A stretch of DNA of 64,000 nucleotides from Bartonella birtlesii IBS 325 (lineage in GTDB: Bacteria; Pseudomonadota; Alphaproteobacteria; Rhizobiales; Rhizobiaceae), in assembly GCF_000273375.1 (NCBI RefSeq), contig NZ_CM001557.1, positions 1,127,473 through 1,191,472 of the forward strand, in the 5' to 3' direction. Below the pieces are notes generated by a model. It was not told the origin of the DNA. It saw nothing but the letters and a program-made list of their open reading frames with translations, and did not search any database. Positions within the stretch are counted from its first letter, which is position 1. Every line of letters begins with the position of its first letter. The translations under genes and the position numbers were made by a program. Below are positions 31,877-41,957 of the stretch, one piece after another.

Positions 31877-32155
31877 TTAAATATTTGTCGCACCTAGATG
31901 AATTTTAATAGGCACATTACCGGTTTGACTTGCAACACGTAAATGAATACGTACAGGACGCATCATAAGGCGGCGGTTGCGCATTGTTTGACAAATGAGA
32001 AGATTGACAAGAGTCTGCGTGTCTAACGCAGCTGGAGTATACTTTAAACCGGCAAGTTTTGTTATAGCATCATGAAAAGAGCGTAATGAGAGGAAAGACG
32101 ATTGCTTCAATAACTTTTCTTTTTTATGGGATGAAGAAAGGGCATTGTGTATCAT
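31877..32155 (-). CDS. Small hypothetical protein downstream of the DD-carboxypeptidase gene
   Basis: A 92-residue product starting MIHNALSSSHKKEKLLKQSS. It is basic, without signal peptide or membrane segment; the C-terminal third (MMRPVRIHLRVASQ then VPIKIHLGATNI) looks like two beta strands. I do not recognise a family. It is 32 bases downstream of, and in the same direction as, the DD-carboxypeptidase gene, so it may be cotranscribed. The balanced composition and close spacing favour a real gene, but this is not certain. Confidence 0.5.
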   Translation of the reverse strand: MIHNALSSSHKKEKLLKQSSFLSLRSFHDAITKLAGLKYTPAALDTQTLVNLLICQTMRNRRLMMRPVRIHLRVASQTGNVPIKIHLGATNI

Positions 32156-32187
32156 GGCACTATCCTTAACGCGTGATCTAAAAACTT

Positions 32188-33588
32188 CTAATAAGTTACA
32201 GTATAGCAGTTAAAATTTGCTTTCTTTAATGTAGAACAAGCATTAAAAGCAGCTTTTTTTGATTGAAATCCTACAAATCGTGCACGATAATAAAGGCGTC
32301 CACTTTTTTCAAACCGTTGCATATGTGAAGATACATTTTTTAGAGAAGAATAAGCAATATTTTTTGCTTTTGAAATCAGAGTTTGTGCTTGTTCTTTACT
32401 AGGAAGCGAACCAATTTGGATGGCCCATTCAGCGTTTGTCGATAGAGAGGCTGTTACAATTTTAGTCTCAACGGATAGGGTTTTCTGAGGGTTAGGAATT
32501 GGTATAATTGCTTGGTTTACTGCAGCTATTGCTATATTGGGATTTTGAGGTTGTTCTGCAAATGCTGTTAACAGAGTAGACATTTCATTTTCAAGATTGT
32601 TTGGTTCAGCTTTAATGGAAGGGATAGGAACATTTTTTCCAGTGGGTAAGTTGTAGTTTACAGAAGCTATTAAGCGTCCATTATTTTTCATCTTGCTGGC
32701 TTTGGGTAGATATTCGTTTAACAAGTTAGCCATGTGTCTGTCACGTGCGATAGAGGATTTACCACCCATAACGACAGCAACTATAGAACGCCCTTCAAGG
32801 CGCATCGAAGATGCTAAATTAGAACCGGACATTTGTGTATAACCTGTCTTAATTCCATCAACACCTTTCATTGTTTTAACGAGTCTGTTGTGGCTGTTAA
32901 TTGTATGTCCACGGAAAGTAAAACTTTTTGTTTTGAATAATTTATACTGTTGTGGAAAATGTTTGCGTAGAGCTAGTGATAGGGTTGCCATATCTCGCGC
33001 TGTGGAATAATTGCGCACATCTGGGAGTCCTGAAGCATTTGTAAAATTCGTATGAGTCATACCAAGTTTTTTGGCTTTTGCTGTCATCATCCGAGCAAAT
33101 TTTTTTTCACTGCCACCAAGATATTCTGCAATAGCAGCGGCAACATCATTTGCTGATTTTGTAATAAGAGCTTTTGCTGCTTCTTCTACAGAAATTGTTT
33201 GTCCTGCTTTAAAGCCGATTTTCGTTGGTGGGCGCGTTGCTGCGTAAAGTGAGATGGGAATTGGTGTATTGAGTGTCACACGACGCATATGCATAGCTTC
33301 AAAAAGCATAAACAATGTCATTATTTTTGTTAGAGAAGCAGGATAACGCTTTAGCGTCGAATTAGCTTGAAATAAAGTTTTACCTGTATTTGCATCTATA
33401 ACAATAGCAGCATATTTATCAGGATAAGCTTCTTGAGGAGTCGCTAATGCCCAAGAGTAAGAAAAAGCTAAAACAACAAAAGCAATTGCTATTTTTTTAT
33501 AGCACCACGCAACTTTTTGGTAGTTAATATACACTTGCGATATCCTATTTCTCCATTTACTTTGAAAATTCTGTAAAACTCTTTTCAC
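32188..33588 (-). CDS. dacA: D-alanyl-D-alanine carboxypeptidase with C-terminal SPOR domain
   Basis: This penicillin-binding peptidase (S11 family) trims pentapeptide stems of peptidoglycan. It has a membrane/signal segment at about residues 31–50 and the three active-site motifs: SLTK (Ser85, Lys88), SAN in ALITKSANDVAAAIAEYL, and KTG in GVDGIKTGYTQMSGSN. The C-terminal 75 residues (AEWAIQIGSLPSKEQAQTLI … YRARFVGFQSKKAAFNAC) form a SPOR domain, which targets septal denuded glycan. This combination is usual in Rhizobiales. It is divergent from clpS. Confidence 0.9.
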   Translation of the reverse strand: MKRVLQNFQSKWRNRISQVYINYQKVAWCYKKIAIAFVVLAFSYSWALATPQEAYPDKYAAIVIDANTGKTLFQANSTLKRYPASLTKIMTLFMLFEAMHMRRVTLNTPIPISLYAATRPPTKIGFKAGQTISVEEAAKALITKSANDVAAAIAEYLGGSEKKFARMMTAKAKKLGMTHTNFTNASGLPDVRNYSTARDMATLSLALRKHFPQQYKLFKTKSFTFRGHTINSHNRLVKTMKGVDGIKTGYTQMSGSNLASSMRLEGRSIVAVVMGGKSSIARDRHMANLLNEYLPKASKMKNNGRLIASVNYNLPTGKNVPIPSIKAEPNNLENEMSTLLTAFAEQPQNPNIAIAAVNQAIIPIPNPQKTLSVETKIVTASLSTNAEWAIQIGSLPSKEQAQTLISKAKNIAYSSLKNVSSHMQRFEKSGRLYYRARFVGFQSKKAAFNACSTLKKANFNCYTVTY

Positions 33589-33772
33589 AGCTTATTGATA
33601 CAATTTAGTCAAATGATATTACTAATTTGTTTACAGAAATTATTTTATGAGTTTCCGTATTTATCTTAAATCTCATAATCGCAAAAGAAAATTTTCTCTT
33701 TACACGAACAGCTATTGCAATAGTTATGAAAGAATTTAAAATTCAAAAAAACACGTTCCATAGGAAATAATA

Positions 33773-34144
33773 ATGGTACAAAGACCGGTAAAAAAACCTT
33801 TAATTTCCATTATGCAGAATGAAAAAGGCGAAAATTGGGATGAATGTAGGTATGATGCTGTTTTAATGCCAAAGATGAAAGTAAAATTCCGAAAGCCTAA
33901 ATTATATCGCGTTTTTTTACTTAATGATGATTATACTCCTATGGATTTTGTTATTTTTATTTTGAAAAACTTTTTTAATAAAAATTTCGAAAAAGCAATG
34001 CGTATTATGCTAAACGTTCACCACAATGGGGTAGGAGAATGTGGAATTTATAGTTATGAAGTTGCTGAAATGAAAATAATGCAAGTTAGGGAGTGCGCAC
34101 ATCAAAATGAACATCCATTACAATGTATAATGGAACGGAAGTGA
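33773..34144 (+). CDS. clpS: ATP-dependent Clp protease adapter ClpS
   Basis: ClpS delivers N-degron substrates to ClpA. The 123-residue protein has the core KLYRVFLLNDDYTPMDFVIFILKNFF and the metal/Clp-binding HHNGVGECGIYSYEVAEMK; the NDDYTPM segment forms the binding pocket for the N-terminal residue. The N-terminal 40 residues are a variable extension. It is directly followed by clpA (six bases), the usual pairing. Confidence 0.94.
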   Translation: MVQRPVKKPLISIMQNEKGENWDECRYDAVLMPKMKVKFRKPKLYRVFLLNDDYTPMDFVIFILKNFFNKNFEKAMRIMLNVHHNGVGECGIYSYEVAEMKIMQVRECAHQNEHPLQCIMERK

Positions 34145-34150
34145 GGGATT

Positions 34151-36502
34151 ATGCCATCTTTTACACCCAGTCTTGAAGAGGTTTTACACCGCGCATTAAC
34201 AATTGCTGTGCAAGCTCGGCATGAATATGCGACATTAGAACATCTTCTGCTTGCCCTGCTTGATGATACCGATGCAAATTCGGTTATTCAGGCTTGTCAG
34301 GTAGATGTGGAAGAATTGCGAGAACGCTTAACAAACTATATCCATTCAGAATTGGATATGCAGATTAGAGCGAATGAGGATACAAAACCAACAACGTTTT
34401 TTCAGCGTGTTATCCAACGTGCAGTGATTCATGCGCAATCAGCTGGAAAGGATGAAGTATCAGGAGCAAATGTTCTCGTTGCCATTTTTTCTGAACGTGA
34501 AAGTCATGCGGCATATTTTCTTCAAGAGATGGGGATGACACGCTATGATGCTGTGCATTTTATTTCACATGGTGTTACGCGGGATGAGGGATTATCTATG
34601 TTGCTTGAGGGGCTTGAAGAGCAATTAGATCAGCAGATTTCAGACAATGATGAAAAGATAACGAATGCACTGGTAAACTATTGTGTTGATCTTAATTGTA
34701 AAGCACGTAATGGAAAAATTGATTTATTAATCGGTCGTGAAGTAGAAATGTCACGCATGATTCAGATTTTATGTCGAAGATCAAAAAACAATCCACTTTT
34801 GGTTGGTGATCCTGGGGTTGGAAAAACTGCTATAATTGAGGGGTTAGCAAAAAGCATTGTTGATGAAAAAGTTCCTGAAGTTTTATCAAAGGCAACGATA
34901 TTTTCTCTTGATATGGGAGGGCTTGTTGCTGGTACACGCTATCGTGGCGATTTTGAAGAACGCCTAAAGCAAATTATTAAAGAACTTGAGCAATATCCAG
35001 ATGCTATTTTATTTATTGATGAAATTCATACCTTAATTGGAGCAGGGGCTACACTGGGAGGGAATATGGATGCGGCGAATCTTTTAAAACCCGCATTATC
35101 TTCTGGAACTCTTCGGTGTATTGGTTCAACGACTTACAAAGAATATCGCAAAATTTTTGAACAAGACCGAGCTTTAGAGCGCCGTTTTCAGAAAATTGAT
35201 GTTCATGAACCTTCTATCGCTGATGCAATTAAAATTTTGCAAGGATTGAAGCCTTATTTTGAAGATTTTCATCAGATCAAATATACAGATCAAGCGATGA
35301 AGGCATCCGTGGAGCTATCTTCACGTTATATGATTGATCGCCGATTGCCTGATAAAGCAATTGATGTTGTAGATGAAAGTGGGGCAGCACAAAAGCTTTT
35401 GCCAAAAAAACAACAAAAAAAGACTATAGGCATTAAAGAAATTGAAGCAACTGTTGCTACGATGGCAAGGATTCCACAAAAAACAGTTTCTGGTGATGAT
35501 CAGAAGATGCTTAGCAAATTGGAAAAAGAAATTAAGCAAGCTGTTTATGGACAAGATCAGGCAATTTCCGCATTGGTATCATGCATTAAATTGGCCCGGG
35601 CAGGATTACGAGAACCAAACAAACCAATAGGCAGTTATTTATTTTCAGGGCCAACAGGGGTAGGAAAAACTGAAGTTGCAAAACAACTTGCATCTTCTTT
35701 AAGTATTGAGTTGTTACGTTTTGATATGTCAGAATATATGGAACGGCACACAGTGGCGCGCTTAATTGGTGCTCCTCCAGGTTACATAGGATTTGATCAA
35801 GGAGGTCTTCTGACAGATGCAGTTGATCAGAATCCTCACGCCGTTCTCTTACTGGATGAAATTGAAAAAGCGCATCCAGAATTGTTTAATATTTTATTAC
35901 AGGTAATGGATTATGGGAAATTAACAGATCATAATGGTAAAAAAATTGATTTTAGCAATATTATCTTAATTATGACAACAAATGCGGGCGCTTCAGAGAT
36001 GGCAAAAGCAGCTATCGGATTTGGCAAAGTATATCGTGATGGTGATGATATTGAAGCAATTAACCGACTCTTTACGCCGGAGTTTCGTAATCGGTTGGAT
36101 GCAATCATTCCATTTACACCTTTATCTCAGTTTGTTATCAATCAGATCGTGAAAAAATTTATTTTGCAGCTTGAAACACAATTAGCTGATCGAGGTGTTT
36201 GTTTTGAGTTAAGTTCTTCCGCAATGGCTTGGCTTGCTCACAAAGGATACGATCTCCAGATGGGAGCACGTCCATTGAGTCGTATTATACAAAAGCATAT
36301 TAAAAAACCATTAGCTGATGAAATTTTATTTGGAAAGTTGCGCAATGGTGGCATGGTCCACATATCGACACAAAAATCAAGTGGAGAAAAAGAGAGATTG
36401 CAGTTGAAAGTCTCATCTTCTGATGTGTCTATGTCCTTAAAAAATAACAAAATAACGCATTTTATCCAAAAACGTACGAAGAAAAAAAGCTCAACAACTT
36501 AA
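34151..36502 (+). CDS. clpA: ATP-dependent Clp protease ATP-binding subunit ClpA
   Basis: ClpA is the AAA+ unfoldase that feeds ClpP. The 783-residue protein has an N-terminal Clp-N repeat domain (SLEEVLHRALTIAVQARHEYATLEHLLLAL), a first AAA domain with Walker A GDPGVGKT at 219–226 and Walker B LFIDEIHTLIGAG, and a second with GPTGVGKT at 500–507 and LLLDEIEKAHPELFN. A ClpP-contacting loop follows in the second domain. It partners ClpS immediately upstream. The stop lies eight bases from the stop of the convergent HIT gene. Confidence 0.96.
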   Translation: MPSFTPSLEEVLHRALTIAVQARHEYATLEHLLLALLDDTDANSVIQACQVDVEELRERLTNYIHSELDMQIRANEDTKPTTFFQRVIQRAVIHAQSAGKDEVSGANVLVAIFSERESHAAYFLQEMGMTRYDAVHFISHGVTRDEGLSMLLEGLEEQLDQQISDNDEKITNALVNYCVDLNCKARNGKIDLLIGREVEMSRMIQILCRRSKNNPLLVGDPGVGKTAIIEGLAKSIVDEKVPEVLSKATIFSLDMGGLVAGTRYRGDFEERLKQIIKELEQYPDAILFIDEIHTLIGAGATLGGNMDAANLLKPALSSGTLRCIGSTTYKEYRKIFEQDRALERRFQKIDVHEPSIADAIKILQGLKPYFEDFHQIKYTDQAMKASVELSSRYMIDRRLPDKAIDVVDESGAAQKLLPKKQQKKTIGIKEIEATVATMARIPQKTVSGDDQKMLSKLEKEIKQAVYGQDQAISALVSCIKLARAGLREPNKPIGSYLFSGPTGVGKTEVAKQLASSLSIELLRFDMSEYMERHTVARLIGAPPGYIGFDQGGLLTDAVDQNPHAVLLLDEIEKAHPELFNILLQVMDYGKLTDHNGKKIDFSNIILIMTTNAGASEMAKAAIGFGKVYRDGDDIEAINRLFTPEFRNRLDAIIPFTPLSQFVINQIVKKFILQLETQLADRGVCFELSSSAMAWLAHKGYDLQMGARPLSRIIQKHIKKPLADEILFGKLRNGGMVHISTQKSSGEKERLQLKVSSSDVSMSLKNNKITHFIQKRTKKKSSTT

Positions 36503-36510
36503 AAAAGTCT

Positions 36511-36933
36511 TTAAAGAGCAGCACGAATTTTTTTTGCGTTTTCTTCAAGTATTTCCGTAGGTGTAATAACATTATTATGGGAGATAAGTTCTATTCCTTC
36601 CATACGTGGAATAACATGGAAATGTAGATGATAAACGGTTTGTTGACTAGCGGCTTCATTAAATTGCATGATTGTTATACCATCCGCGTGAAAGGCCTTT
36701 TTGACAGCGTTGGCAATTTTTTGCACAGCTTTAATAACTGGGAACAATGTTTCAGTATCTGCATCCAATAAGTTCCTAGAGCCTTTTCGGGGAATGACCA
36801 GTGTATGACCTGGTGCTTGTGGCATAATATCCATGAATGCAATGACATCATCATCTTCATAGACACGAACGGAAGGAATCTCATTACGAACCAATTTAGC
36901 AAAAGCATTATTATCATCATACGTTTCTTTCAT
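36511..36933 (-). CDS. HIT-family protein (histidine triad nucleotide hydrolase)
   Basis: The 140-residue protein is a histidine-triad hydrolase: AFMDIMPQAPGHTLVIPRKGSRNLLD in the N-terminal half and the catalytic triad HLHFHVIPR near residue 103. HINT-type members hydrolyse AMP-lysine or related nucleotide conjugates. The exact substrate is not known. It is transcribed leftward, ending eight bases from the clpA stop. Confidence 0.9.
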   Translation of the reverse strand: MKETYDDNNAFAKLVRNEIPSVRVYEDDDVIAFMDIMPQAPGHTLVIPRKGSRNLLDADTETLFPVIKAVQKIANAVKKAFHADGITIMQFNEAASQQTVYHLHFHVIPRMEGIELISHNNVITPTEILEENAKKIRAAL

Positions 36934-37073
36934 ATCAATATGCCCTTATTATGTATTTGATTTATAAATTTTAATTTTAGATCGAAGAATATGCAAGCCG
37001 CTAGAGCGTTAAAAAAGAAAGATTTCGCATTGAGTTGTTGCCTTATGTCGGTGATATTGCCATTTATAAAGAT

Positions 37074-37535
37074 TTAGATTTCTATGATAGCTTCAACCTC
37101 TACAGGGACGTTCATAGGAAGAGAGGTAACACCAATGGCAGAACGAGCATGTTTTCCAGATTCACCAAGAATATTGACGAATAGATCAGAAGCTCCATTG
37201 GCGATAAGAGGAATATCAGTAAAGTGAGTATCTACAGCGACAAAAGCGGTAATTTTGACCACACGTTTTATTCTTCCTAAATCACCGAGAGCTGCCTTGA
37301 TTTGTGCAAGAATGTTGAGTGCACAGACTTCAGCTGCTTTTTTTGCTTGTTCGGCGTTAACCGTTACGCCGACTTTGCCAGTTGCTATTGGCTTTCCATT
37401 TAAAAGAGGGAGTTGTCCAGAAACAAAGAGTTGGTTTCCACTTTGTAAGGTAGTTACGTAATTGGCAATAGGTTGTGTTGCTTCAGGAAGAACGATTCCT
37501 AGTTTTTTAAGATGAATTTCAATTGTATTTGTCAT
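37074..37535 (-). CDS. RidA-family protein (YjgF/YER057c/UK114)
   Basis: A 153-residue member of the RidA superfamily, whose archetype hydrolyses reactive enamine/imine intermediates. Visible motifs are LFVSGQLPLLNGKPIATGKVG and AICALNILAQIKAALGDLGRI-like AEVCALNILAQIKAALGDL. The C-terminal SAIGVTSLPMNVPVEVEAIIEI matches the family, but the catalytic arginine of archetypal RidA is followed here by SAIGV, placing it in the slightly longer Rid subfamily found in alphaproteobacteria. Function in deamination is not assured. Confidence 0.87.
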   Translation of the reverse strand: MTNTIEIHLKKLGIVLPEATQPIANYVTTLQSGNQLFVSGQLPLLNGKPIATGKVGVTVNAEQAKKAAEVCALNILAQIKAALGDLGRIKRVVKITAFVAVDTHFTDIPLIANGASDLFVNILGESGKHARSAIGVTSLPMNVPVEVEAIIEI

Positions 37536-37681
37536 AATTTAAACTCCATAGCTTTCTAATGAATATATTCATTGCATAAACTATTTTTTAATTTAAGGAA
37601 ATGTGTGGTTAATTGAGAAGCAAGTCTTTTTTGCTTTTGTGTATGGTGTTATGCAGCGCGGATGAAAATTGGAAGTTAGGA

Positions 37682-38505
37682 ATGATCAGATCATTATTTA
37701 TAATAGTCTTATATGTTGTTTTTTCATGTGCTGCGAGCGCTGAAGAGTCTATTTTTATTGCGCCTCACCGAGCAATTTATGATTTTCAGCTTGATAGTGT
37801 CTCTCATGAAATGACAATTTCGGGAATGACAGGGCGCATGGTTTATGAGCTAACCGGTTCAGCATGTCAGGGCTATACCACACGTTTTCGCTTTATTAGT
37901 CGTATTCATATGGATGATATGCCAGTACGTTTAACTGATCAACAAACTATAAGTTATGAAACGGGTGATAGTCGTATATTTCATTTTAATGTTACAGATC
38001 AAACCGGACAAGAAATTGTACATCGAGCGGAAGGAATAGCTGAGCGTATTCAAGATGGGCTTGTCGTAAAACTGACAAAACCAAAAGAAAAAGAATATAA
38101 ACTTGCAATGGCTGAATTTCCAATTATGCAATTAAAAAATATTATACGCAATGCAAAAGCAGGACGTCATTTTTATAATGTTAGTGTCTTTGATGGAACA
38201 GATAAAGCAGATAAAATTATTAGAGAAAGTATAGTTATTGGAGAAAAAACATTACAACACTTTGATGTTGAAACGAAAAAAATGGGAAAATTGGATGAAG
38301 AAGAATCTTGGCCAGTTACAATTTCCTATTTTGATGATGTAGAAAAAAAGATGGATTGCCAGTCTATCATACAAGTTTTCTTTTATATGAGAATGGTGTT
38401 ATGCGAGATCTTCGTGTAGATTATGGAACTTTTGCAGTGCGTGCTAAATTGAACAGTCTTGAATTCCTCGAGATTGCGAAGAATCTTAATCAATGTAAAG
38501 ATTAA
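37682..38505 (+). pseudogene. eipB: EipB-family periplasmic envelope protein (DUF1849), frame broken near the C-terminus
   Basis: EipB in Brucella is a periplasmic beta-spiral protein that maintains cell-envelope integrity. ATG 37682 follows GGAAG and encodes a signal peptide (MIRSLFIIVLYVVFSCAASA), then IAPHRAIYDFQLDS and FRFISRIHMDDMPVRLTDQQT. After codon VEKK the frame goes wrong and stops at 38419; the +1-base frame continues as DGLPVYHTSFLLYENG and DLRVDYGTFAVRAKL to a stop at 38505, restoring the family C-terminus including a final Cys. The break is in a seven-A run at 38343–38349; one extra A repairs it. The two family cysteines needed for the disulfide are present only in the repaired protein. 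Confidence 0.85.
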
Positions 38506-38549
38506 AGAATTATAGAAAATAACTTGAAAAAGAATCAAATATTAGTATG

Positions 38550-38664
38550 TTGACACTATTCCACACGCGGAATTTGGGTGTTTGCAAGAAAAATCTAGCA
38601 AACGTCCGCCGGTAGTAGATTTCTCTACTTTTTCCGCGGAGGTTTAAACCGGAAAGGATAAATT
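38550..38664 (+). promoter_or_regulatory. Structured leader upstream of rpsB
   Basis: A −35-like TTGACA is at 38550–38555. Downstream are a stem GTTTGC/GCAAAC (38580–38603) and a six-bp hairpin AGTAGA/TCTACT (38614–38629) followed by TTTT, nested inside TCCGC (38605–38609) pairing with GCGGA (38636–38640). GGTTTAAACC follows, then the GGAAAGGA site before ATG 38665. The terminator-like hairpin inside a larger stem suggests attenuation or S2-dependent translational control, but this is inference. Confidence 0.5.
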
Positions 38665-39453
38665 ATGGCACTACCAGATTTTACTATGCACCAGCTTTTG
38701 GAAGCAGGTGTCCATTTTGGTCACCAAACTCATCGCTGGAATCCCAAAATGACTCCCTATATTTACGGTGAGCGTAATAATATTCATATTATTGATCTTG
38801 CACAGACCGTTCCTCTTTTACACCAAGCACTTAAACTTGTTTCAGATATAGTTGCACGTGGTGGTCGTATTCTCTTTGTTGGTACTAAGCGGCAGGCATC
38901 CGATATTATCGCTGATGCAGCAAATCGTTCAGCACAATATTATGTTAATGCGCGTTGGCTTGGTGGTATGCTCACGAACTGGAAAACAATTTCCAATTCG
39001 ATACATCGTTTGCGTAAATTAGACAAAATTCTCGCTTCTGAAGCGCAGGGTTTTACCAAAAAAGAGCGTTTAAATCTTGAACGTGATCGTGAAAAACTTA
39101 ATCGTGCTCTTGGTGGTATTAAAGATATGGGGTCTGTTCCAGATCTTATATTTGTTATCGATACAAATAAAGAGAATATCGCTATTCAAGAAGCGAAACG
39201 TTTAGGCATCCCAGTTATCGCTATTATTGATACGAACTGTGATCCTGATAACGTTACACACCCTATTCCAGGGAATGATGATGCGTCACGTGCAATTGCT
39301 CTTTATTGTGATCTGTTTGCTCGTGCGGCCCTTGATGGTATTGCGCGCCAACAAGGCGCAATGGGCGTTGATTTAGGGGCTCAAACTGATGTGCCTGTAG
39401 AAACTGTTTTGAAAGAAGCTATTTTGGAAAATGCGACTCCAGTTTCCGAATAG
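38665..39453 (+). CDS. rpsB: 30S ribosomal protein S2
   Basis: S2 is a late-assembling small-subunit protein. The 262-residue protein has both S2 signatures: the N-terminal [19 protein letters not shown] and the central [20 protein letters not shown] followed by [15 protein letters not shown]. Length is normal. It begins the rpsB–tsf–pyrH–frr block and is preceded by a structured leader. Confidence 0.97.
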   Translation: MALPDFTMHQLLEAGVHFGHQTHRWNPKMTPYIYGERNNIHIIDLAQTVPLLHQALKLVSDIVARGGRILFVGTKRQASDIIADAANRSAQYYVNARWLGGMLTNWKTISNSIHRLRKLDKILASEAQGFTKKERLNLERDREKLNRALGGIKDMGSVPDLIFVIDTNKENIAIQEAKRLGIPVIAIIDTNCDPDNVTHPIPGNDDASRAIALYCDLFARAALDGIARQQGAMGVDLGAQTDVPVETVLKEAILENATPVSE

Positions 39454-39560
39454 TTATTAAGACACACTGTTAGGGTGTTTATTTTCTAAAGAAGAGGTCG
39501 TAAGCGTGCGCAGAATTTTCTTTTAGCACGCTTTCATCGTTACAGAATAAAGAGGCAAAT

Positions 39561-40484
39561 ATGAGCATTACTGCTGCACAAGTAAAAAAACTTCGAGAAT
39601 TGTCAGGCGCTGGTATGATGGACTGTAAGGCGGCGCTAGCAGAAACTAATGGCGATATGGAAGCTGCTGTTGATTGGCTTCGTAAAAAAGGGGTAGCAAA
39701 AGCAGATAAGAAAGCTGGCCGTACAGCGGCTGAAGGATTAATCGGAATTGCATCAAAAGATTCAAGTGCGGTTTTGGTTGAAATTAATTCTGAAACAGAT
39801 TTTGTAGCGCGCAACGATATATTCCAGGATATTGTACGGAATGTGGCAACAGCTGCTTTGGATACGCATGGAGGCGTTGACGTTGTTTCTGCCGCTTTTT
39901 ATCCTGGTTCTGAGAAGACGGTAGAAACGACAATTAAAGATGCGATTGGTACTATTGGTGAGAATATGACGTTTCGGCGTTCTGCCAAGCTTTCTGTTGA
40001 GAATGGTATTGTTGCTACTTATATACATAACAGTGTGGCTGATGGTCTTGGCAAACTTGGCGTTTTGGTTGCTGTTGAAACCATCGGAAATAAGGAGGCT
40101 GCAGCTACTTTTGGTCGGCAGGTCGCAATGCATATTGCTGCAACTAACCCATTAGCACTAACAGTAGAAAATGTTGATGCTAGTGCTATTGAGCGTGAAA
40201 AAGCGATTTTTTCAGATCAGGCACGTCAATCTGGAAAACCTGAGAATATTATTGAAAAGATGGTGGAAGGGCGTATGCGCAAATTTTTTGAAGAAGTTGT
40301 TTTACTTTCACAGGCTTTTGTGATGAATCCTGATATGACTGTTGAATTAGCTTTAAAGGATGCTGAAAAATCGATTGGTGCACCAGCAAAAATAACAGGC
40401 TTTGTTCGTTTCGCACTAGGAGAAGGTGTGGAAAAAGAAGAGACTGATTTTGCTGCCGAGGTTGCTGCAGTTGCAAAAGGATAA
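39561..40484 (+). CDS. tsf: Elongation factor Ts
   Basis: EF-Ts is the nucleotide exchange factor for EF-Tu. The 307-residue protein has the UBA-like N-terminus with [21 protein letters not shown] and the second signature [15 protein letters not shown]; the core continues with [16 protein letters not shown]. Length is typical of alphaproteobacteria. It follows rpsB by 107 bases. Its substrate tuf ends at the start of this window. Confidence 0.97.
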   Translation: MSITAAQVKKLRELSGAGMMDCKAALAETNGDMEAAVDWLRKKGVAKADKKAGRTAAEGLIGIASKDSSAVLVEINSETDFVARNDIFQDIVRNVATAALDTHGGVDVVSAAFYPGSEKTVETTIKDAIGTIGENMTFRRSAKLSVENGIVATYIHNSVADGLGKLGVLVAVETIGNKEAAATFGRQVAMHIAATNPLALTVENVDASAIEREKAIFSDQARQSGKPENIIEKMVEGRMRKFFEEVVLLSQAFVMNPDMTVELALKDAEKSIGAPAKITGFVRFALGEGVEKEETDFAAEVAAVAKG

Positions 40485-40564
40485 TCTTTTATAGGTTATT
40501 ATTCGAGATTTGAAATCATAGCATTGGTGATAGAATCATTGGTATGAAAAGGTGTAATTATTAA

Positions 40565-40594
40565 GAGGGCGTCACCTGATAAAGTGGTGCCCTT
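40565..40594 (+). promoter_or_regulatory. Stem-loop between tsf and pyrH
   Basis: GGGCGTCAC pairs with GTGGTGCCC (two G·U pairs) around CTGATAAA, with extra A/T pairs at the base. No T-run follows, so it is not a clean terminator. It ends 45 bases before the pyrH start and could be a tsf 3' structure or a pyrH leader element. Confidence 0.4.
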
Positions 40595-40639
40595 AGTGTG
40601 TCGAAAGTAAAAAATAAACGTGCTTTTGGGAGGTTATCA

Positions 40640-41359
40640 GTGACGTTGGTGCCACAATATAAGCGTATTCTTTTAAAAGTTTCTGGTGAAGCTCTTATGG
40701 GAGAACAGAGCTTTGGGATTGATGTTTCTGTTGCAGATCGTATTGCTGCTGATATTTCTGAAGTACGAGCGATGGGCGTGGAAGTCGCGATTGTTATTGG
40801 TGGTGGAAATATTTTCCGTGGGGTTGCTGTTGCTTCGCATGGTGGAGATCGTGTGACAGGGGATCATATGGGAATGCTTGCAACTGCTATTAATTCTTTA
40901 GCATTGCGAACATCACTGACAAAATTAGGAATTGAAACAGTCGTATTGTCTGCGATTGCTATGCCGCAAATTTGTGAGAGTTTTTCACAACGTAAAGCGA
41001 TAAGTTATATGAATCAAGGAAAGGTTGTTATCTTTGCTGGTGGTACTGGAAATCCATTTTTTACCACTGATTCTGCAGCGACTTTACGTGCTGCAGAAAT
41101 TGGTGCAGATGTTCTTTTGAAAGGAACACAAGTGGATGGTATTTATTCCGCAGATCCTAAAATAGATCCTACGGCTAAGCGTTTTAATCAATTGACGCAT
41201 GTTGAGATTTTACAATGGGGATTATCTGTTATGGATACAACGGCGGTTACTTTAGCACGTGAGAACAATGTACCGATTATTGTATACTCTATTCATGAAA
41301 AAGGTGGTTTAGCTAAGGTATTAAATGGAACAGGACAGTTTACAATAGTATCGGAATAG
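40640..41359 (+). CDS. pyrH: UMP kinase
   Basis: PyrH phosphorylates UMP to UDP. The frame is open from GTG 40598, but GTG 40640 follows GGGAGG (40628–40633) at six bases and gives 239 residues beginning [21 protein letters not shown], the normal start. Motifs include [12 protein letters not shown], the UMP-binding region [15 protein letters not shown], and [16 protein letters not shown]. It sits between tsf and frr as in most bacteria. Confidence 0.95.
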   Translation: MTLVPQYKRILLKVSGEALMGEQSFGIDVSVADRIAADISEVRAMGVEVAIVIGGGNIFRGVAVASHGGDRVTGDHMGMLATAINSLALRTSLTKLGIETVVLSAIAMPQICESFSQRKAISYMNQGKVVIFAGGTGNPFFTTDSAATLRAAEIGADVLLKGTQVDGIYSADPKIDPTAKRFNQLTHVEILQWGLSVMDTTAVTLARENNVPIIVYSIHEKGGLAKVLNGTGQFTIVSE

Positions 41360-41396
41360 GGATAAGCTTCAAAGTATGATTGAAGGAGACAGAGAT

Positions 41397-41957
41397 ATGA
41401 ATGTTGCATCGATTATGGATGATCTGAAACGTCGTATGGATGGCGCTATTTCCGCTTTTAAACATGAGTTAGGTGGTTTGCGAACGGGAAGGGCTTCTAC
41501 CAGTTTATTAGAGCCACTAACAGTTGAAGCTTATGGTTCCGTTGTACATATAAATCAGGTTGCGAATATTTCTGTCCCAGAACCGCGGATGCTTTCAGTT
41601 ACTGTGTGGGATAAAACAATGGTAGGCGCTGTAGAGCGTGCTATTCGTGATTCTGGTCTTGGTTTAAATCCTATTACTGATGGTGTAAATTTACGTATTC
41701 CCTTACCTGAATTAAATGAGGAACGTCGTAAAGAACTTGTAAAAATTGCACATCAATATGCAGAGCAAGCACGTATTGCTACCCGCCATGTTCGCCGAGA
41801 TGGCATGGATAGTTTAAAAAAATTAGAAAAAGAAGGTGAGATTGGTCAAGATGAAGCACATGGCTTGTCTGAGAAAGTTCAGAAACTCACAGATGAGACG
41901 ATTGCTGATATTGATAAGATTTTAGCTATGAAAGAATCTGAAATTATGCATGTTTAA
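41397..41957 (+). CDS. frr: Ribosome recycling factor
   Basis: RRF splits the post-termination ribosome with EF-G. ATG 41397 follows GAAGGAG (41382–41388) and gives 186 residues, the usual length; an upstream ATG at 41376 precedes the ribosome-binding site and is rejected. Features are the helical stem with [23 protein letters not shown] and the [35 protein letters not shown] segment (split here: [38 protein letters not shown]). It is 37 bases after pyrH. uppS would be expected next but is not found. Confidence 0.96.
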   Translation: MNVASIMDDLKRRMDGAISAFKHELGGLRTGRASTSLLEPLTVEAYGSVVHINQVANISVPEPRMLSVTVWDKTMVGAVERAIRDSGLGLNPITDGVNLRIPLPELNEERRKELVKIAHQYAEQARIATRHVRRDGMDSLKKLEKEGEIGQDEAHGLSEKVQKLTDETIADIDKILAMKESEIMHV

